A stretch of 64,000 nt of DNA from Reclinomonas americana ATCC 50394 (taxonomy: Eukaryota; Jakobida; Jakobea; Jakobida): contig PS015009.1 of the NCBI GenBank assembly GCA_048213135.1, positions 124,001 through 188,000 on the forward strand, in the 5' to 3' direction. The position numbers and the translations under genes were made by a program. How positions within the stretch are numbered: position 1 is the first letter of the stretch; each line of letters begins with the position of its first letter. The notes below the pieces were generated by a model. It worked only from the letters and a program-made list of their open reading frames with translations, ran no database searches and was not told the origin of the DNA. Positions 1-9,021 of the stretch are shown here, one piece after another.

Positions 1-1127
1 CCGTTGAAATGGCGGTTAAGTTCGAAGATGCCGCAGGAGGCATCATACTCACGGCCAGCCATAATCCCAAAGAATGGAATGCGCTCAAACTGCTCAACAG
101 CAAAGGAGAGTTCATCAGTGGTGAAGAAGGCAAACTGATACTGGATATCGCCGCTAAAGAAGAATTTGATTTTGCCACGGTCGATAAACTGGGCGCCTGT
201 ACTAATAATGACACCGCTTTGCAGCAGCATATCGACGCAATCCTACAGCATGAATGGGTAGATGCGGCCGCTATCAAAAAAGCGAAATTCAAAATTGTGG
301 TGGATGCCGTTAACAGTACCGGCGCCATTGCGGTACCCGCGCTGCTGAAGGCACTCGGTATTAAAGACGTGACCGTACTCAATGCCGAAGTGAACGGTAA
401 ATTCGCCCACAATCCCGAACCCCTGCCCGAGCACCTTACCGGCCTCAGCAATGAAGTCGTAAAACAGGGAGCGCACCTGGGCATTGCGGTTGACCCCGAC
501 GTGGACAGGCTTTGCTTTGTGTGTGAAGATGGCAGTATGTTCGGCGAAGAGTATACCCTGGTAGCCGTTGCCGATTATGTACTCGGCAAACGCAAGGGCA
601 ACACGGTTTCCAATATGTCGTCGACCAGGGCCCTGAAAGACGTCACCCTGAAACACGGCGGTGAATATTTCCCCAGCATGGTAGGTGAAGTGAACGTGGT
701 GAATAAGATGAAAGCCGTTGACGCGGTGATCGGTGGAGAAGGTAACGGTGGTATCATTGTGCCGGACCTGCATTACGGCAGGGATGCGCTCATCGGCATT
801 GCCCTGTTTCTCACGCACCTGGCCGCTAGCGGAAAAACGATCAAACAGTTACGCAGTACCTACCCCGATTATTTCATCAGCAAGAACAAGATCACGCTGG
901 AAGGAGGTACCGACGTAAAAGCTATTTTTGAAAAGATCACAAAAAAATACAAGAACCAGCCCATCAACAGCGAAGACGGTCTGAAGATCGAATTCGACAA
1001 CGACTGGGTACACCTGCGCACCAGCAACACCGAGCCTATTATCCGCATATACGCCGAAAGTAATTTCGAGACCACCGCAGATAATATCGCCAAACGATTG
1101 ATGCAGGATATTGGAGAACTCATGTAA
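1..1127 (+). CDS. glmM: phosphoglucosamine mutase-like phosphohexomutase, 5' truncated by window edge
   Basis: Alpha-D-phosphohexomutase family. The probable reaction is glucosamine-6-phosphate to glucosamine-1-phosphate for UDP-GlcNAc and cell-wall synthesis in the cytosol. The frame is open to the left edge (codons begin at base 3), so roughly the first 80-90 residues lie outside the window; the in-frame ATG at 9 is internal. Seen: the phosphoserine loop TASHNP just inside the window, the metal-binding loop DPDVDR, the sugar-binding loop GEGNGG and the C-terminal phosphate-binding loop RTSNTEP, in the family order. Substrate choice between glucosamine, mannose and glucose phosphates cannot be settled from motifs alone. 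The cysteine desulfurase gene follows after 26 bases on the same strand. Confidence 0.88.
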   Translation, partial: VEMAVKFEDAAGGIILTASHNPKEWNALKLLNSKGEFISGEEGKLILDIAAKEEFDFATVDKLGACTNNDTALQQHIDAILQHEWVDAAAIKKAKFKIVVDAVNSTGAIAVPALLKALGIKDVTVLNAEVNGKFAHNPEPLPEHLTGLSNEVVKQGAHLGIAVDPDVDRLCFVCEDGSMFGEEYTLVAVADYVLGKRKGNTVSNMSSTRALKDVTLKHGGEYFPSMVGEVNVVNKMKAVDAVIGGEGNGGIIVPDLHYGRDALIGIALFLTHLAASGKTIKQLRSTYPDYFISKNKITLEGGTDVKAIFEKITKKYKNQPINSEDGLKIEFDNDWVHLRTSNTEPIIRIYAESNFETTADNIAKRLMQDIGELM

Positions 1128-1153
1128 TTCAAAAAAACGAATATTGCCAGCAT

Positions 1154-2281
1154 ATGGACAGGATCTACTTTGACAACGCCGCCACCACATCGCTCGACCC
1201 GCAGGTACTCGATGCCATGATGCCTTATCTCACCGAGAAATTCGGTAACCCCTCTTCTATCTATTCTTATGGCAGGGAAAGCCGTATGGCCATTGAAGCC
1301 GCACGTAAAAGCGTGGCGAAGATCCTGAATGCGCATCCCGCGGAAATTTTCTTTACCAGTGGTGGTACGGAAAGCAGCAACACGGCCATAACAGCCGCCA
1401 TCCGCGACCTGGGCTGCCGTCACATCATCACTTCACCAATAGAACACCACGCCGTATCCCATACGGTTGAGCATCTCGACAACCTGGATGTGGCCAAAGT
1501 TAGTTTTGTAAAACTGCTGCCCAATGGTCATATCGACCTCGAAGACCTGGAACGCCTGCTGGCCTCCAGTGACGACAAAACACTGGTTACGCTGATGCAT
1601 GCCAACAACGAGATTGGCAATATCCTCGACATGAACGCGGTGGGTGAACTCTGTAAATTATACAACGCCATCTTCCACAGCGATACGGTTCAAACCGTTG
1701 GCCATTTTCCTTTCGACCTTCGCAAAACACCAATACATTTCATCACCGGCGCATCGCATAAATTCCACGGACCAAAAGGCGTGGGCATTCTCTACATCAA
1801 CGAAAATGTGAAAATCAAACCATTCGTACACGGCGGCGCACAGGAACGCAACATGCGTGCGGGAACCGAGAACCTGTATGGCATTGTAGGTTTTGCCAAA
1901 GCGCTGGAATTGGCTACTGCCAATCATGAAACCGACAGCGCCCATATCGGCACACTGAAATATTATATGATGGATGAGCTGAAGAAAAATATCAAAGGCG
2001 TATCCTTCAACGGCGATGTACTGGGAAGAAGCCTCTACACCGTACTGAGCGTTAGTTTTCCTAAAACGGAGAAATCGGAAATGATCCTGTTCAACCTCGA
2101 CATCAACAATATCTGCGCCAGCGGCGGCAGTGCCTGCACCAGCGGCGCCGACCAGGGCAGCCATGTAATACGTGCCATCAACAACAACCCCAACCAGGTA
2201 ACCGTACGGTTCAGCTTCAGTAAGAACAACACCAAAGCGGAAGTGGATGCAGTGGTGGAGAAGTTGAAAGAACTGGTATAA
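1154..2281 (+). CDS. cysteine desulfurase (NifS/IscS-like, PLP-dependent)
   Basis: Class V aminotransferase-fold enzyme of 375 residues that takes sulfur from L-cysteine, for Fe-S clusters or tRNA thiolation. The N-terminus has the typical YFDNAATT motif. The PLP lysine is Lys203 in SHKFHGPKG, and the sulfur-accepting cysteine is Cys328 in GGSACTSG on the mobile loop. Length fits the family. The ATG start lies 26 bases after the upstream gene, suggesting co-transcription. No iscU, sufB or thiI neighbour is present, so the pathway it feeds is unresolved. Confidence 0.93.
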   Translation: MDRIYFDNAATTSLDPQVLDAMMPYLTEKFGNPSSIYSYGRESRMAIEAARKSVAKILNAHPAEIFFTSGGTESSNTAITAAIRDLGCRHIITSPIEHHAVSHTVEHLDNLDVAKVSFVKLLPNGHIDLEDLERLLASSDDKTLVTLMHANNEIGNILDMNAVGELCKLYNAIFHSDTVQTVGHFPFDLRKTPIHFITGASHKFHGPKGVGILYINENVKIKPFVHGGAQERNMRAGTENLYGIVGFAKALELATANHETDSAHIGTLKYYMMDELKKNIKGVSFNGDVLGRSLYTVLSVSFPKTEKSEMILFNLDINNICASGGSACTSGADQGSHVIRAINNNPNQVTVRFSFSKNNTKAEVDAVVEKLKELV

Positions 2282-2283
2282 AT

Positions 2284-2302
2284 AATTACGAATTACGAAT
2301 TT
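2284..2302. repeat. tandem heptamer AATTACG, about 2.5 copies
   Basis: Two exact AATTACG units followed by a partial third, directly after the cysteine desulfurase stop and in the short space between two convergent genes. A similar array lies between the convergent pair near 30.1 kb. Confidence 0.6.
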
Positions 2303-2325
2303 TAAATCGCGGGTATGATCAACCA

Positions 2326-3321
2326 TTAAGACCTGTACCCCAACTGCTCTGCCAATTCTTCCGGCAGGGAAGGCAATTTTCGCCTGTCCACCAGGAAACT
2401 CGTCAGCTGCGCTACTTCTTTAAATACATAATGCTTGTCCATAGCCGCTTTCAGGTAACCAGCGCCGGAACTGCCACCTGTGCCGATGCGGGTGCCGATC
2501 ATACGCTGCACCATGTTGATGTGGCGGTTGCGCCAGTTGGCCAGTTGGTTGTCTATTTCCAGTAAAGTATCCAGTAACTGGAAAGGCAGCTCCAGCATAG
2601 GATAGCCGTGGTACAACATAATGAATAATGCGGAACGGCAGGCTGCGGGAGACAGTTGTCTTTCCGCATTATCTCCACCGGAACCAAATACCTGGTCAAA
2701 AAGGGCTTCATTATTTTTTTCCGCTTCGGCAAGGCTGCCCACATATACTGAGCGGTATTCTTTCCAGGCGGCATCGGTAATGAACGGCATGCGTTCCAGC
2801 CAGACATTCACCAGTTGTAATACGGATTGATGATTTTCCGCTTCCTTAATATGTTTTACATCTTCTTCCTTCAGTTGTGAAGTATAATAATGCTGCCCGT
2901 GGCGGTGTTCAAACTTCAGTCCCAGTTTGGCTTCAATGATCTTGAACTGGTAACTCTGGAAACCTGATGCGGGGCGGAGCATGTCGCGGAAATCGAGGAA
3001 GTCCATCGGCGTCATCGTTTCCATAATATCGATCTGCTGTACCAGTACCCGCAAAATAGTAACCACGCGTTTGAGGCGGTGAACAATGGTTTGCAATTCC
3101 GGCGAATTGTCATTCAGCGAAGGCTGGCTCATAATACGGATCACGGAATCCACTTCAAACAACACCTGTTTGAACCACAGTTCATAAGCCTGGTGGATGA
3201 TAATGAACAGCATTTCATCATGTGCCGGTTCCCTGCCGGGTTGAAAACTTTCCGGTTCCTGGGCGCCGGTTATTTTATCGAGCTGGAGATAATCTTTATA
3301 ATAGACAGGCTTATGTTCCAT
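2326..3321 (-). CDS. kynA: tryptophan 2,3-dioxygenase
   Basis: Cytosolic haem enzyme that opens the indole ring of L-tryptophan to N-formylkynurenine, the first step of the kynurenine route. The 331 residues match the bacterial TDO length. Seen: HDEMLFIIIHQAYELWFKQ with distal-pocket His34, and the proximal haem ligand His267 in NWRNRHINMVQRMIG, followed by the flexible GTGGSSG loop near residues 280-287. No kynurenine formamidase or kynureninase is next to it. Convergent with the cysteine desulfurase gene. Confidence 0.95.
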   Translation of the reverse strand: MEHKPVYYKDYLQLDKITGAQEPESFQPGREPAHDEMLFIIIHQAYELWFKQVLFEVDSVIRIMSQPSLNDNSPELQTIVHRLKRVVTILRVLVQQIDIMETMTPMDFLDFRDMLRPASGFQSYQFKIIEAKLGLKFEHRHGQHYYTSQLKEEDVKHIKEAENHQSVLQLVNVWLERMPFITDAAWKEYRSVYVGSLAEAEKNNEALFDQVFGSGGDNAERQLSPAACRSALFIMLYHGYPMLELPFQLLDTLLEIDNQLANWRNRHINMVQRMIGTRIGTGGSSGAGYLKAAMDKHYVFKEVAQLTSFLVDRRKLPSLPEELAEQLGYRS

Positions 3322-3339
3322 AACAGCATTTTAAGTACG

Positions 3340-3347
3340 CAAACTTA
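3340..3347 (-). promoter_or_regulatory. candidate Bacteroidota -7 element for kynA
   Basis: TAAGTTTG on the minus strand fits the TAnnTTTG consensus and lies about 19 bases before the kynA ATG. No convincing -33 TTTG was found at the usual spacing, so this is a partial match. Confidence 0.45.
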
Positions 3348-3493
3348 ATCAATTAGCAACACTTTACCCGTTGACAGACTACCCTATGACAAGCAATTCC
3401 GTGAAAGCCCTGCTAATTATGAAAGGAGATTCCTCCTGCGTCGGGATGACCAGTACTTCTAAATGAATACACCGTCGCTATTGTCAGTGAATG

Positions 3494-4285
3494 TCACTTT
3501 AAAAAACGCAACACCTGTTCAGCAAATCCAACCGTATACGCCGTTGTGTTGTGGTTACCGGGCACCTCTGCAAATTTTGAGTTGGGGATCAGCAGTTGTA
3601 ATTCCGGTCCTTTGCCATTATCAGAATCTTCGTTACCGCAAATGATGAGTACTTTTTGTTTCAGGCGGGCCAGTTCGGTTTTGGATGTCGACGGTTGCTC
3701 TTTCTGCTGGCAGGCCAGTATCAAAGGATCAAGCCCTTTACCTGCGATATACCGGCGGAAGCCTTCATACCCCTTGATGGTATCATTCATCAATGCATGG
3801 TAAAAACCTATGCGTCTTGGCCATTGCGGGTTGGTAAAATCAGCGCCCATTCCTCCCAGTACAGCACGTTTGCAGTTGTTGTCCAGTACCAGCAAACTGG
3901 CGAGTATGATAGAGCCGCGGGAGTAGCCTACAGCATCATATTTTTTTATACCCAGAAAATGCATCAGCCCGGCCAGATCCTTCGCTTCCGCGTTATTGGC
4001 ATAGGCTTCCGGTACACGGGGTTTATCCGACCAACCATTACCCCTCAGATCGACAACAATGAGTTGAAACCCGTGCGACAGTAAACTATCGGCCATCGGT
4101 TTATTGATCCAGTCGCCACTGCTGCCGGTAAATCCGTGGATGAGCAATACCGGCCGGCCTTTGCCCAGCACTTCATAATGGATCTTCACGCCATCGAAAG
4201 AAGTAAAATATTTTGTGGTTTGTGCCCGTGAGGAAAAAGACAAGAACAAACCAAACAGCAATAGTGTACAATTGATTCTGGACAT
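3494..4285 (-). CDS. secreted alpha/beta hydrolase
   Basis: 263-residue alpha/beta-hydrolase fold protein with an N-terminal signal peptide ending near residue 21 (SSRAQ), so probably periplasmic. Seen: oxyanion HGFTGSSGDW around 50-59, strand VVDLRGNGWSD, nucleophile elbow GYSRGS with Ser122, an acidic loop GNEDSD near 217-222 and the catalytic His245 in GNHNTT. These support an esterase or similar hydrolase, but the substrate cannot be read from the sequence. Stands alone; the upstream neighbour is divergent. Confidence 0.85.
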   Translation of the reverse strand: MSRINCTLLLFGLFLSFSSRAQTTKYFTSFDGVKIHYEVLGKGRPVLLIHGFTGSSGDWINKPMADSLLSHGFQLIVVDLRGNGWSDKPRVPEAYANNAEAKDLAGLMHFLGIKKYDAVGYSRGSIILASLLVLDNNCKRAVLGGMGADFTNPQWPRRIGFYHALMNDTIKGYEGFRRYIAGKGLDPLILACQQKEQPSTSKTELARLKQKVLIICGNEDSDNGKGPELQLLIPNSKFAEVPGNHNTTAYTVGFAEQVLRFLK

Positions 4286-4476
4286 GAGTGATGAGATCAG
4301 TATTCTTAAATATACAAAACTCCCGTTCCTGTAAAAGCAGTTTTCTTTCCGTCGCCGTTTTTGTTAACCGCTGGTGAACAATCATTTGCTTTAACAGTTC
4401 CTTCTCTAAATAAAAAAACTGTGGCACATTATTCTAAAGCAATGCACAAGCAGCCAATAAAACCCTGCCAACGTGT

Positions 4477-5142
4477 ATGAAAAGAAATGCAATACTTGTA
4501 TTGACGGGCCTCGTATTGTCCGTATCGCTCAATGCCCAGGTAAGATTCGGTATCCGTGCCGGGGTCAATTTCTCCAAATGGGCAGGCGCCGATCTCCAGG
4601 TCATAGAAGACCTCCTCGAAAAAACAGATGGCTACGTGGTCACCAAAGGCAAAACAGGTTTTCATGTGGGCGGCTACCTGGACATCCCCATTTCCGAAGT
4701 GTTCAGTTTTGAACCGGGATTGCAATATTCCAAAAAAGGGTACAGCATCCAGGGCGATCTGCAGATACCCGTGCTCAAACTGCTGGCCCTGAATGCCGGC
4801 GCCAGGGTGCAGTCGCATTATATAGACATGCCCCTTTACCTGAAGGCCAATCCCGTGAAAGGCTTTACCGTCTATGCAGGTCCGCAGGTGTCGTACCTGG
4901 TCAGAAGTACGCTGAATGCCAAGCTGGGCGTACTGGGTATTTCCATTTTCAACAAAGGATTTGGTATTACGGAACGATTCAACCGGGTTGACCTGGGTGT
5001 TTCGGGCGGTGTGGGCTACCAGTTCGATAACGGGCTGAACCTGCAGGCGGGCTATGATTACGGGTTATCCAAACTCGACAAAAACGACAATTATGACGCC
5101 TATAACCGGGTAGTTAAGGTGTCCCTGGGCTATACCTTTTAG
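4477..5142 (+). CDS. outer-membrane beta-barrel protein (porin family / PorT-like)
   Basis: 221 residues with a clear signal peptide (LVLSVSLNAQ) followed by VRFGIRAGVNFSKWAG and alternating hydrophobic/polar strands, and a terminal strand VVKVSLGYTF ending in an aromatic residue, the usual sign of an outer-membrane barrel. Family knowledge: small Bacteroidota porin-family proteins with RxGVNxS starts sit in the outer membrane, with mostly unknown ligands. Divergent from the hydrolase gene. Confidence 0.85.
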   Translation: MKRNAILVLTGLVLSVSLNAQVRFGIRAGVNFSKWAGADLQVIEDLLEKTDGYVVTKGKTGFHVGGYLDIPISEVFSFEPGLQYSKKGYSIQGDLQIPVLKLLALNAGARVQSHYIDMPLYLKANPVKGFTVYAGPQVSYLVRSTLNAKLGVLGISIFNKGFGITERFNRVDLGVSGGVGYQFDNGLNLQAGYDYGLSKLDKNDNYDAYNRVVKVSLGYTF

Positions 5143-5150
5143 ATTTTTCC

Positions 5151-5158
5151 TACATTTG
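5151..5158 (+). promoter_or_regulatory. candidate -7 element for yebC
   Basis: TACATTTG, an exact TAnnTTTG match, about 49 bases before the yebC ATG and starting within 10 bases of the preceding stop codon. The -33 element is not obvious. Confidence 0.5.
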
Positions 5159-5207
5159 CAGCCATTATAAAACCCTCCGCTGAGGAGACAATAAGGATTG
5201 CAATTTT

Positions 5208-5918
5208 ATGGGACGCATATTTGAAGTAAGAAAAAGTGCCATGTTTGCCCGCTGGGATAAGATGGCCAAGAATTTCACCCGTATCGGTAAAGAGATCGCC
5301 ATTGCCGTTAAGGCCGGCGGCCCCGACCCGGAAAATAACCCAGCCCTGAGGCGCTGCTACCTCAACGCCAAAGCCTGCAACATGCCTAAAGACCGCGTGG
5401 AAGCGGCGATCAAAAGGGCGATGGGTAAGGACAAAACCGATTACGAAGAGATCGTGTATGAAGGATATGCTCCGCATGGTGTGGCAGTAATGGTGGAAAC
5501 CGCTACCGACAACTCTACCCGTACCGTGGCTAATGTACGTATGCATTTCACCAAGGGAAAAGGCGCACTGGGCACCAGCGGATCGGTTGCCTTTACCTTC
5601 AACCGCATGGGTGAATTCAAAGTAAAAAGCGCCGCTTCGCAGATCGATGAACTGGAACTGGACCTGATCGATTACGGACTGGAAGAGATCGGCGAGGACG
5701 CGGAAGGCAATATCATCATCCGTACGGCTTACAATGAATTCGGCAATATGAGTAAGGCTCTTGAAGAAAAGAATATTGAAGTGATCAGCGCCGAGCTGAC
5801 ACGCATCCCTTCCACCACCGTTGAACTGGGTGAAGAAGAATCAAACGATGTGCTGAAACTGGTGGATATGCTGGAACAGGACGATGATGTGCAGAAGGTG
5901 TATCACAATCTTAAATAA
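5208..5918 (+). CDS. yebC: YebC/PmpR (TACO1) family protein
   Basis: 236-residue cytosolic YebC/TACO1 family protein. The N-terminus [21 protein letters not shown] is the Bacteroidota form of the family signature, followed by the conserved [16 protein letters not shown] and [14 protein letters not shown] blocks. Members act as DNA-binding regulators and, as reported for some, as translation factors helping ribosomes through difficult stretches; which role applies here is unknown. The gene has its own -7 element and a strong terminator, so it is likely monocistronic. Confidence 0.93.
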   Translation: MGRIFEVRKSAMFARWDKMAKNFTRIGKEIAIAVKAGGPDPENNPALRRCYLNAKACNMPKDRVEAAIKRAMGKDKTDYEEIVYEGYAPHGVAVMVETATDNSTRTVANVRMHFTKGKGALGTSGSVAFTFNRMGEFKVKSAASQIDELELDLIDYGLEEIGEDAEGNIIIRTAYNEFGNMSKALEEKNIEVISAELTRIPSTTVELGEEESNDVLKLVDMLEQDDDVQKVYHNLK

Positions 5919-5920
5919 TA

Positions 5921-5952
5921 AAAAAAGCCCCGCGAAAAAACGGGGCTTTTTT
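5921..5952 (+). terminator. intrinsic terminator after yebC
   Basis: Stem GCCCCG / CGGGGC with an A-run before and a T-run after, starting a few bases past the yebC stop. The flanking A and T runs extend the pairing. Confidence 0.9.
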
Positions 5953-6081
5953 ATAACGCAAAAGTAAAAATTCAACAATCAGCGGGTTCATTGCTATTAC
6001 TCCCGCTATGTAGATTATAAAACAATATACCTTATTACCTCTTCCCTGTTACATCTTTAAGGTAAACCCAATGCCTTTATA

Positions 6082-6723
6082 TCATTCTAACTGAACGATC
6101 TGGTGCTGCAATGCCTTTGCTACCGCTTCTGTGCCGCAGTTCACGTGCAGCTTGTGATAAATATTCTGCAGGTGTTTTTTTACGGTATCGACAGAAATAG
6201 AAGTCTTATCGGCGATCATCTTGTAAGAGTTTCCTTTGACCAGTAACTCCAAAATCTCTTTCTCTCTTTTGGTGAGACCGAATTCTTCATTCACCGGTTT
6301 CCGGTTCCGGAAATGCTGGAACACTTTCTGTGCTACGAAGGGACTCATGGCACCGCCGCCATGCATTACATCCTGGAGGTATTGTATCAGCTGAACAGGT
6401 GAAGTGTTCTTTAACAGGTAACCATCCGCACCGGCGCAAATAGAGTCGAATATGCGGTTATCATCATCAAACACCGTATGCATCACCACTTTGGTTTCGG
6501 GCCTGCTGTTCTTTACATTCTTTACGCCCTCAATACCGCCAATGCCCGGCATATCAATATCCATAATGGCCAGGTCGGCCTGCAAATTGACCACCTGTTC
6601 CGCGGCATCGTTACAATTGGCGAATGAGCCTGCCACGCTGAATATATTATCATCATTCAGCAGTATCTCTAATGACTGCCGCAGGCGGGTATTATCTTCA
6701 AAAATGATGAGCCGGTATGACAT
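6082..6723 (-). CDS. NarL/LuxR-type response regulator
   Basis: 213 residues: receiver domain 1-120 with phospho-acceptor Asp55 in AIMDIDMPG, acidic pocket residues near the N-terminus (FED), then a LuxR-type helix-turn-helix from about residue 150 (LTKREKEILELLVKG, then the recognition helix SISVDTVKKHLQNIYHKL). Acts as a DNA-binding transcription factor. The cognate sensor gene lies 53 bases upstream on the same strand, so the pair forms a two-component system. Its targets are not indicated by the sequence. Confidence 0.93.
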   Translation of the reverse strand: MSYRLIIFEDNTRLRQSLEILLNDDNIFSVAGSFANCNDAAEQVVNLQADLAIMDIDMPGIGGIEGVKNVKNSRPETKVVMHTVFDDDNRIFDSICAGADGYLLKNTSPVQLIQYLQDVMHGGGAMSPFVAQKVFQHFRNRKPVNEEFGLTKREKEILELLVKGNSYKMIADKTSISVDTVKKHLQNIYHKLHVNCGTEAVAKALQHQIVQLE

Positions 6724-6776
6724 GGTACAAATGTAAGCTGTGATGATTGCCGAAAAAACTACCCGATCGGGTAATC

Positions 6777-8990
6777 TTAGTCCAGCGGCATGGTAAAACT
6801 GATACGGGTTCCTTTGCCGGGTGCTGAATGAATATCCAGTGTGCCATTGCAGGACAGTGCCCGCTGCCGGATATTGTTCAGCCCGTTCCCATTGCCGTTG
6901 CTTTCCGGGTCGAAACCTTTTCCGTCGTCGCTGATCTCCATACCCAGGTGGTGCCGGTTGATCTGCACCTGAACAGTGGCCCTGCCCGCTTCCGAATATT
7001 TCACCAGGTTATTGATCACCTCTTTATAAATCAGGTAAAGATCGCGGCGCTGTACCATACTCAGTTTCACCTGCAATGATTCTTCAGGGAACACCAGCTC
7101 TCCCGCGATATTCTTGCCCTCCAGCATATCGGCGCCATATCTTTTCATCCGGACAAAAAGATTATCGAGGTCATCATATTTAGGGTTGATGTTCCACACA
7201 ATATCACTGAGCGATTCACTGATGCGCTGGATATCTTCACCCGCCTTACCCAGGTACTCTCCCACTTTTTCTTTATTACCCGTATTCCGTTTCGCGAGTT
7301 CATTCAGGATGCCGATGTTGCTCAGCGATGCACCGATATCATCATGCAGGTTGCGGCTGATGTCGTTGCGTACATTCAGCAGTTCCGCCTGCTGCTGCAG
7401 TTTCTTTTTCAGCTGGTACCTGTTGAACAATACGATTGCCAGTATGAGGAATACCACAATACCGGCAATCATTACATTACGCAACTGCTTCTGGTTGGCC
7501 AATTGTTTGTCCTGGAAATCCTTGGCCTGTTCCGATATTTTAAGTTGCTGCTGCTGGTTCTGCGCCAGCAATACCTGTTTCTCCAGTTCTTCGCCCTGCT
7601 GTTTCAGGCGGGCGTCCCGCAATTCGTTCTCTTTTGATAACAGGTCTATCTCGTTTTGTTTTTGTTTGGCCGATAGCAGGTTACCGGCAATGAGTGCCTG
7701 TTGCTTCTCCAGTTCCAGTTGCTGAATGCGTTTTTCATTTTTCAGCATCGATATCTGCGCATCCTTTTTCTCCGTTTCAAATTTTGTTTTTATTTCTTCG
7801 ATCTTCGACAGGTTGCTGCTGGTGGAGATGCTGTCGTGGTAGTTGACATATTGTTTGTAATAGGTATAAGCCCTGGAAGGATCGTTATGCAGCTGGTAAA
7901 AATTACTGAGCCGTTCATACATCCGCATGATGTTGTCTTTATTGCCCAGTTGCAGCGACAGGCCCAATGCCTTGTTGAAGTAACTGGTCGCCATCACGGA
8001 ATCGCCGGTAGCGCTTGACAGTCCGCCTACAGAACCATATAGCCTGGAAAGGACAGGCTTATCATCAATTTCTTCGAAGAACTGTATGGCTTTCTTTTGC
8101 CAGAACAAGGCCTGTTCATAATTTTTCTGCCGGTTGTAAATAGCTCCCAATCCCATATAGGCTGTGGCTCTCGATTTGGGATTATTGATCTGTTCCGCTT
8201 TGCTGATGGCCAGTTTCTGGTAATACAACGCCGCCTGCATGGAGTCTTTCAGGATGTACAACTGGGCAATGTTCGAATACGGTATTACCAATCCCTGTAT
8301 ATCATTCTGTTTTTCCCGCAGGGCAATACTTTGTTTGATATAATTGATGGACTCATCCGTTCTGCCCATCAGGAAGAGTATAGAAGAAATATTACTGTAG
8401 GTTTCTCCCTGCCCGCGTTCGTTCCCGCTTTTTTCGAACAGCCGGAGGGCTTTAAAGAACAGGTCAACAGCTTTGTCCTTTTCCCCGGCGGCCAGATGCA
8501 GGGAAGCCATATTACCGTATACTTCGGCGGTTTTATTGGATTGATCTTTTTCAAGCCCCAGTGCCAGCGCATTTAAAAAAGATTTTTCCGACTCTTTATT
8601 CCGGCCCTGTTCCATCAGGTAAACGCCCATGCGGTTATAGGTGTTTTGCAGGAGCTGGGTATCTTTCAGGTGTTGCGCCACGGGCATGACCAGGGAGTCG
8701 TAATACCTCACTTCTTTCATACGCCCGTTAACAGCCATCACTTCCGAGAGCCTGTCCCAGCCATAGGCCTCTCCTCTTTTATAACCACTGCTGCCGGCAA
8801 TAGCGATTACCTGTTCTGATAAGCGGTTGGCGGAGTCGTACCGGGCAGCACGGATCAGTTCATCGGCCTGTTTCAGCAGTCCTTTGATCTTAATGGAATC
8901 GGCGGGATCGTATCGCTTCTGGGCATGAGCAACTGATGGCCAGAGGCAGCAGTAAAGCAGAAACGCAAATATGACAGCAGGAATACGCAT
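6777..8990 (-). CDS. TPR-containing sensor histidine kinase (HisKA_3 type)
   Basis: 737 residues. Signal peptide (1-24), a periplasmic run of tetratricopeptide repeats to about residue 400, a coiled coil, one membrane segment near 505-525 (IAGIVVFLILAIVLF), then the HisKA_3 phospho-acceptor motif ISRNLHDDIGASLSNIG and an ATPase domain ending with DDGKGFDP and GNGLNNIRQRA. This layout is common in Bacteroidota, where the TPRs are thought to sense envelope or protein-protein signals. Partner of the downstream LuxR-type regulator; only 31 bases separate it from the phzF-like gene upstream. Confidence 0.93.
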   Translation of the reverse strand: MRIPAVIFAFLLYCCLWPSVAHAQKRYDPADSIKIKGLLKQADELIRAARYDSANRLSEQVIAIAGSSGYKRGEAYGWDRLSEVMAVNGRMKEVRYYDSLVMPVAQHLKDTQLLQNTYNRMGVYLMEQGRNKESEKSFLNALALGLEKDQSNKTAEVYGNMASLHLAAGEKDKAVDLFFKALRLFEKSGNERGQGETYSNISSILFLMGRTDESINYIKQSIALREKQNDIQGLVIPYSNIAQLYILKDSMQAALYYQKLAISKAEQINNPKSRATAYMGLGAIYNRQKNYEQALFWQKKAIQFFEEIDDKPVLSRLYGSVGGLSSATGDSVMATSYFNKALGLSLQLGNKDNIMRMYERLSNFYQLHNDPSRAYTYYKQYVNYHDSISTSSNLSKIEEIKTKFETEKKDAQISMLKNEKRIQQLELEKQQALIAGNLLSAKQKQNEIDLLSKENELRDARLKQQGEELEKQVLLAQNQQQQLKISEQAKDFQDKQLANQKQLRNVMIAGIVVFLILAIVLFNRYQLKKKLQQQAELLNVRNDISRNLHDDIGASLSNIGILNELAKRNTGNKEKVGEYLGKAGEDIQRISESLSDIVWNINPKYDDLDNLFVRMKRYGADMLEGKNIAGELVFPEESLQVKLSMVQRRDLYLIYKEVINNLVKYSEAGRATVQVQINRHHLGMEISDDGKGFDPESNGNGNGLNNIRQRALSCNGTLDIHSAPGKGTRISFTMPLD

Positions 8991-9021
8991 ACATTGATAC
9001 CCTGTTATGGTGAGGTAAATC

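Noticed and set aside
243-818. 191-codon antisense frame over the phosphohexomutase gene
   Set aside because: Shadow of a clear gene with conserved motifs; its translation has no family features.
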